DNA from: Canna indica | Taxonomy: Eukaryota; Streptophyta; Magnoliopsida; Zingiberales; Cannaceae | Direction of reading: 5' to 3' | Assembly (NCBI GenBank): GCA_034359265.1 | Contig: CP136897.1 | Location: 17,230,001-17,294,000, forward strand | Length of the DNA: 64,000 nucleotides | Part shown: positions 60,202-64,000 of the stretch, piece after piece | Position numbering within the stretch: the first letter of the stretch is position 1 | How the letters are laid out: each line of letters begins with the position of its first letter | The notes under the pieces: model-generated | Seen by the model: only the letters and a program-made list of their open reading frames with translations | Databases searched by the model: none | Told to the model about the DNA's origin: nothing | Translations under genes and position numbers: made by a program

Positions 60202-63200
60202 TTATTCCTCATCATCTGAATAATAGTCTTCGAATTCTTCTTCTTCTTCTTCCTCTTCTTCATCTTCAGCTTCCTCAATTTCATGATCGTCATCATCAAC
60301 ATATTCAACTTCTAATTGAATTGACGTTGTGTCTGCATCCTCGAGTATTGGAATAATACGATCCACAGCAGGAAGATCATCTTCTTGATAGAAATCAGGA
60401 GGATCATTTTCTCCTACTATCGGATCAATTTTTCCTCTACCTTTTGTCTTACAGACTACACGCCAATCTGCTCTATCTTTATTTCGAGCCGGATACTTTG
60501 CGTAATATACTTGTTCGGCTTGTGATGCCAATATAAAAGGCTCATTTGCTGCCAATTTTGATTTGTAATTAACCTCAACAAGTTTGTATTTTGGATGAAC
60601 TTTCATGCCCCTTTCTGTTGTATCGAACCAATGACATCTAAATAGGATCACTGATTTCAAGCCGAAGTAGTGCAACTCTATCACTTCTTCCACCAGTCCA
60701 TAAAAATCCATATCACATTCAACATAGGTTGTCCCTTTCACGCAGACCCCAGCATTCATCGTCTTCTTTGTAAATGAATATTCAACCGTGTGAAATTTAT
60801 ACCCGTTAACAAAATATCCGCTATAGCACGACACAAGTCGCGACGGTCCACTAACAAACTCAAATATTATTTCATCTATTTCAGCTCTGTGATCTTTGCT
60901 GTAAGTCTGAATCCAAGTAGGGAAATCACGATTCCGTAATCTCTCCAATTCTTGATCGTTGTGAATAGAGTATTTTTGCACCATCTCAATGTCAAATATT
61001 TCAATGAATTGTTCAATCTCTGGACAATTGAGTAATACATACAAGTGTGCCAAATGATACTCTTCATCGCTTAAGTGTCGAGATGGACGAGAACCAAAAG
61101 CACGACCAGAGTGACAAAATATATTTAAACGTCCATCTGAATGTCGAACACCCCCGTCGTCGTTACGTGGAAGACGATCAAATCTTGTCTGTACTATTGA
61201 TTCAAAGTAAAATGAGCAGAATGTTGAAATTTCTTGGATGATATACGATTCAGATATTGATCCTTCAACAGCTGCGGTGTTCTTTACTTTTTTCTTCAGA
61301 CGATTCATGTATCTTTCAAATAAGTACATCCAACGATATTGAACGGGGCCACCAACTCGTGCCTCGTATGCCAAGTGTATCGGTAGATGCTCCATCGAGT
61401 CAAAAAATGCAGGAGGGAAAAACTACTCCAGCTTGCATATGATTTCAACAATATTATTTTCAAGTGTTGACATATCTTCGACTCGAAGGACATTTGCACA
61501 GATGCTTCTAAAAAACATACTTAATTCAGTCAATGGACCCCAAATATTATCAGGTAGAAGATCTCGAAATGCGATCGGAAGTAATCTCTGCATGAATACA
61601 TGACAATCATGGCTCTTCATCCCTGATATTTTGCAATCATCGACGTTCACACATCGAGATAAGTTTGAAGCATATCCATCGGGTAATCTGAGTTCTTTTA
61701 CCCATTGACAAACATCTTTGATCTGTTGTTTATTTAACACATATAGGGCATTCGGTTTCAGATATCGTCCGTTGACCTCTTGTAACTCCAACTCTGGTCT
61801 TTTACAAAGTATTTTCAGATCATGTCGGGCTTTGGCATTATCTTTAGTTTTTCCAGAAATATCCATCAAAGTGTTGAAAATATTATCAAACACATTTTTT
61901 TCAATGTGCATGACATCTAAATTATGTCGAATCAATAATGAACTCCAATAGGGCAATTCCCAAAAGATACTTTTTTTCACCCAGTTGTGTGTTTGGCCAA
62001 AACCTGACACTCTTTCATTGCGACCGAATACTATATCTGGAAGTGCTGAAACACGTGCTAACATTTGTTCACCAGACAACATCGGTGGTGGCCCATCTCT
62101 TTCGACTCTGCCCTTAGTAAATTTATTACGATTCCTTCGATACTGATGATTAACCGGTAGGAATCGACGATGACAATCAAAGAATGAGATTTTTCGTCCG
62201 TTCTGAAGATTGATTGATTTAGAGTGTTCCATACAATACGGACAAGAGAGTCGGCCGTGAGTGCTCCAACCCGACAACATGCCGTACGCAGGGAAATCAT
62301 TGATTGTCCATAAGACCGCGGCCTTTAAATTGAAGTTTTGCTTCCGATGACAATCATAAGTGACAGCTCCCTCAGTCCACAATGTTTTCAATTCATCTAT
62401 CAAGGGTCTGAGAAATATTTCAATTTCTTTTCGCGGACCCTTAGGACCCGGAATAATCATCGAAAGATAAATAAATTCATCTTTCATGCACATTGATGGT
62501 GGCAAATTATAAACTGTCAGCAACACTGGCCAAACTGAATAAGGAGTTGCAGAATGTCCAAACGGATTAAAACCATCTGTGCACAATCTCAATCTGATAT
62601 TTCTAGTATCCCTAGCAAATGAAGGATAACATGTATCCAAATGTTTCCATGCTTCACTGTCAGATGGATGAGTCATTACTGTATCATCACGACTTCTTGC
62701 ATGCCAACTCATGTAGGGGGTTGTCTTTTCCGACATGAATAATCTTTGAAGCCTCGGTGTTAGTGGAAAATACCGAAGCACCTTAAACGAGATATTTTTC
62801 TGTCGAACCGATTTCTTCTCCTTGTAACGAGGGTGTTGACATACAGGGCATTTATCCAACTGCACATTTTCTTTATAATATAAAATGCAGTTATTTTGGC
62901 ACGCGTGTATTTTTTCGTTCCCAAGCCCCAATTTTCTCATTAGCTTTTTAGTCTTATAAAAAGTAGGCTCAAACTTGTTATCAGTAGGCAGTATTCCATT
63001 AATCAATCCAGCAATCCGATCATACGCAACTCCGCTGATATTACAATCGGCCTTGATGTTTAAGAGCTGTGTCATTGCTGAAAACCTAGTGTATTTAGGA
63101 CAATTCTCATACAAAGGTTCATCGGCAGCTTTCAACATCTCGTAAAATTCTGCGGCTTCTTTATTCGGTAATTCAATCTCTACCGCAGCCCCTACTTCTG

Positions 63201-63636
63201 TGATATCAACCGCTGTAGTATCTGGTGGGACTGATGTCTGAAGAACTGGCCGATCAACATTATCATTCAGGTGGAATTGACCCCCAAGACTATCAAGTAT
63301 CATAGTTCTATAGGGATTACATTGACTGGATGAAGAAGCACCAGCAGAGGAAGATTCACCATATGTCTGAACGACAGGATTGCTCGACGTCCCGACTTCG
63401 CGTGACTCCCCGTGACAAGTCCATAGAAAATATCTTGGTGCAAATCCTTTGCTATATAGATGCAGAGTGACAGTCTCCCGATCCAAAAATCGTCCATTTG
63501 AACAAATGCGGCACAGACATCGGATTTGATCACCCATGCTAACGAAATTCCGATTCGAATAGGCGAAATTTAGGAAGTACGTTACGCCTAATCGAAACTC
63601 ATTCGTTAAAGCTCCACGATCAAGACGTCGGTACAT
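60202..63636 (-). pseudogene. TNP2-like CACTA transposase with one in-frame TAG
   Basis: The frame from ATG 63636 to the stop at 60202-60204 is open for 1144 codons except for a TAG at 61423-61425. Order of parts: a transposase-associated N-terminal domain (MYRRLDRGALTNEFRLG, IRCLCRIC); the TNP2 (PF02992) domain with LCTDGFNPFGHS, YNLPPSMCMKDEF, NDFPAYGMLSGWSTHGRLS and NLDVMHIEKNVFDNIFNTL; then DUF4218 (LPIAFRDLLPDNIWGPL, FFPPAFFDSMEHL) and DUF4216 (YYAKYPARNKDRADWRV); and an acidic Glu/Asp tail. The TAG falls inside DUF4218, where related proteins continue unbroken. The frame runs open a few codons upstream of 63636, so an upstream exon is possible. Confidence 0.88.
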
Positions 63637-63731
63637 CCAACTTCGATCAGCCGATATGATTCTGTCAATCAATGACAATTTCTTTAGTTAATGTCTTTAG
63701 GTGAGATTGTCATATTCCATTCGGGATTTAT

Positions 63732-63921
63732 GTTATTTGAACTGCACTTACGTTTTTATTTTAACTGTTAACTAATTATTCTAAATTTCGGCAGCATCTC
63801 CCTATAGTTCTCCGAATACGCATATCATCTGGGCGCGTATCGGAGAACAAGAGAGATGTTGCCGAAATTTAGAATAATTAGATAACAGTTAAAATAAAAA
63901 CGCAAGTGCAGTACAAATAAC
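63732..63921. repeat. Long inverted repeat upstream of TNP2
   Basis: Left arm about 63732-63822, right arm about 63835-63921, separated by about 12 bp. Inside the arms ACTGCACTTACGTTTTTATT pairs with AATAAAAACGCAAGTGCAGT, AATTTCGGCAGCATCT pairs with AGATGTTGCCGAAATT, and GTTCTCCGAATACGC pairs with GCGTATCGGAGAAC. Arms differ by a few bases. It could form a long hairpin. It lies in the promoter or leader of the TNP2 gene. Confidence 0.88.
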
Positions 63922-64000
63922 TATATTCTCAAATTGTCCAATCAGGGACAATTCAAGAATTGTACATCGTATAAAAGATCATCTACTTCTTTTACACGAA

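Larger units (their letters stand above)
57924..64000 (-). mobile_element. Large CACTA (En/Spm-type) transposon, right end beyond window
   Basis: The left terminus is CACTACTAGAAAAATGGGC at 57924. Subterminal GCAACGGC motifs in both orientations follow (57945-58320). Two reverse-strand genes, a TNP1-like protein and a TNP2-like transposase, fill the interior. The opposite terminus is not in the window. Confidence 0.9.

Overview
This window is nuclear DNA from a flowering plant. The exons are spliced with GT-AG (rarely GC-AG) introns. The host genes are typical of land plants: a phytosulfokine-receptor-like kinase, a RanGAP with the plant-only WPP domain, and a DUF3755 protein. Most of the rest is plant transposons: a Mutator-like element, CACTA elements, an Au-type SINE, a LINE, MITEs and a copia-type gag element. 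I cannot name the species. The GPT reading looks slightly monocot-like, but that is a weak impression. There is no operon logic; the genes are independent units separated by repeats.

Layout. 1-354: terminus of a Mutator-like element (MULE), inverted. 1439-12515 (+): an intact 11-exon gene for UDP-GlcNAc:dolichol-phosphate GlcNAc-1-phosphotransferase (GPT/ALG7), with three MITEs in its introns and one GC-AG intron. 13925-23153: a 9.2-kb MULE of the same family as the window-start fragment. It carries a decayed plant-mobile-domain/Ulp1-like gene on + and a decayed mudrA-like transposase on -, with a 989-bp CACTA element nested in the transposase intron. At least 13 copies of a 26-bp palindrome are scattered through it. 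23274-23405: a SINE with a 17-bp target duplication. 23832-24125 (-): a small SURP-domain ORF. 24989-26248: a 5'-truncated LINE with a target duplication.

26672-29827 (-): intronless PSKR-type LRR receptor kinase. 34001-35620 (-): RanGAP1, with an inferred 5'-UTR intron that holds an Au-type SINE. 38953-42991 (-): an eight-exon DUF3755 gene. These three share a strand but are separate transcription units.

From about 44.9 kb to the end the window is nearly all mobile DNA. 44941-45518 is a fold-back element. A CACTA-like terminus starts at 46159. 46659-48304 is a solo LTR with a perfect 5-bp duplication. 49315-57121 is a gag-only LTR retrotransposon (TR-GAG-like) of the same LTR family, on -. 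A 48-bp tandem array lies at 57430-57860. From 57924 to beyond the window end lies a large CACTA element encoding an intact-looking TNP1-like protein and a TNP2 transposase with one in-frame TAG.

The signals least explained by standard annotation are the dispersed palindrome family in the MULE, the arrays of GGTCGACC-type palindromes in the LTRs, and the 85-90-bp-arm inverted repeat upstream of TNP2.
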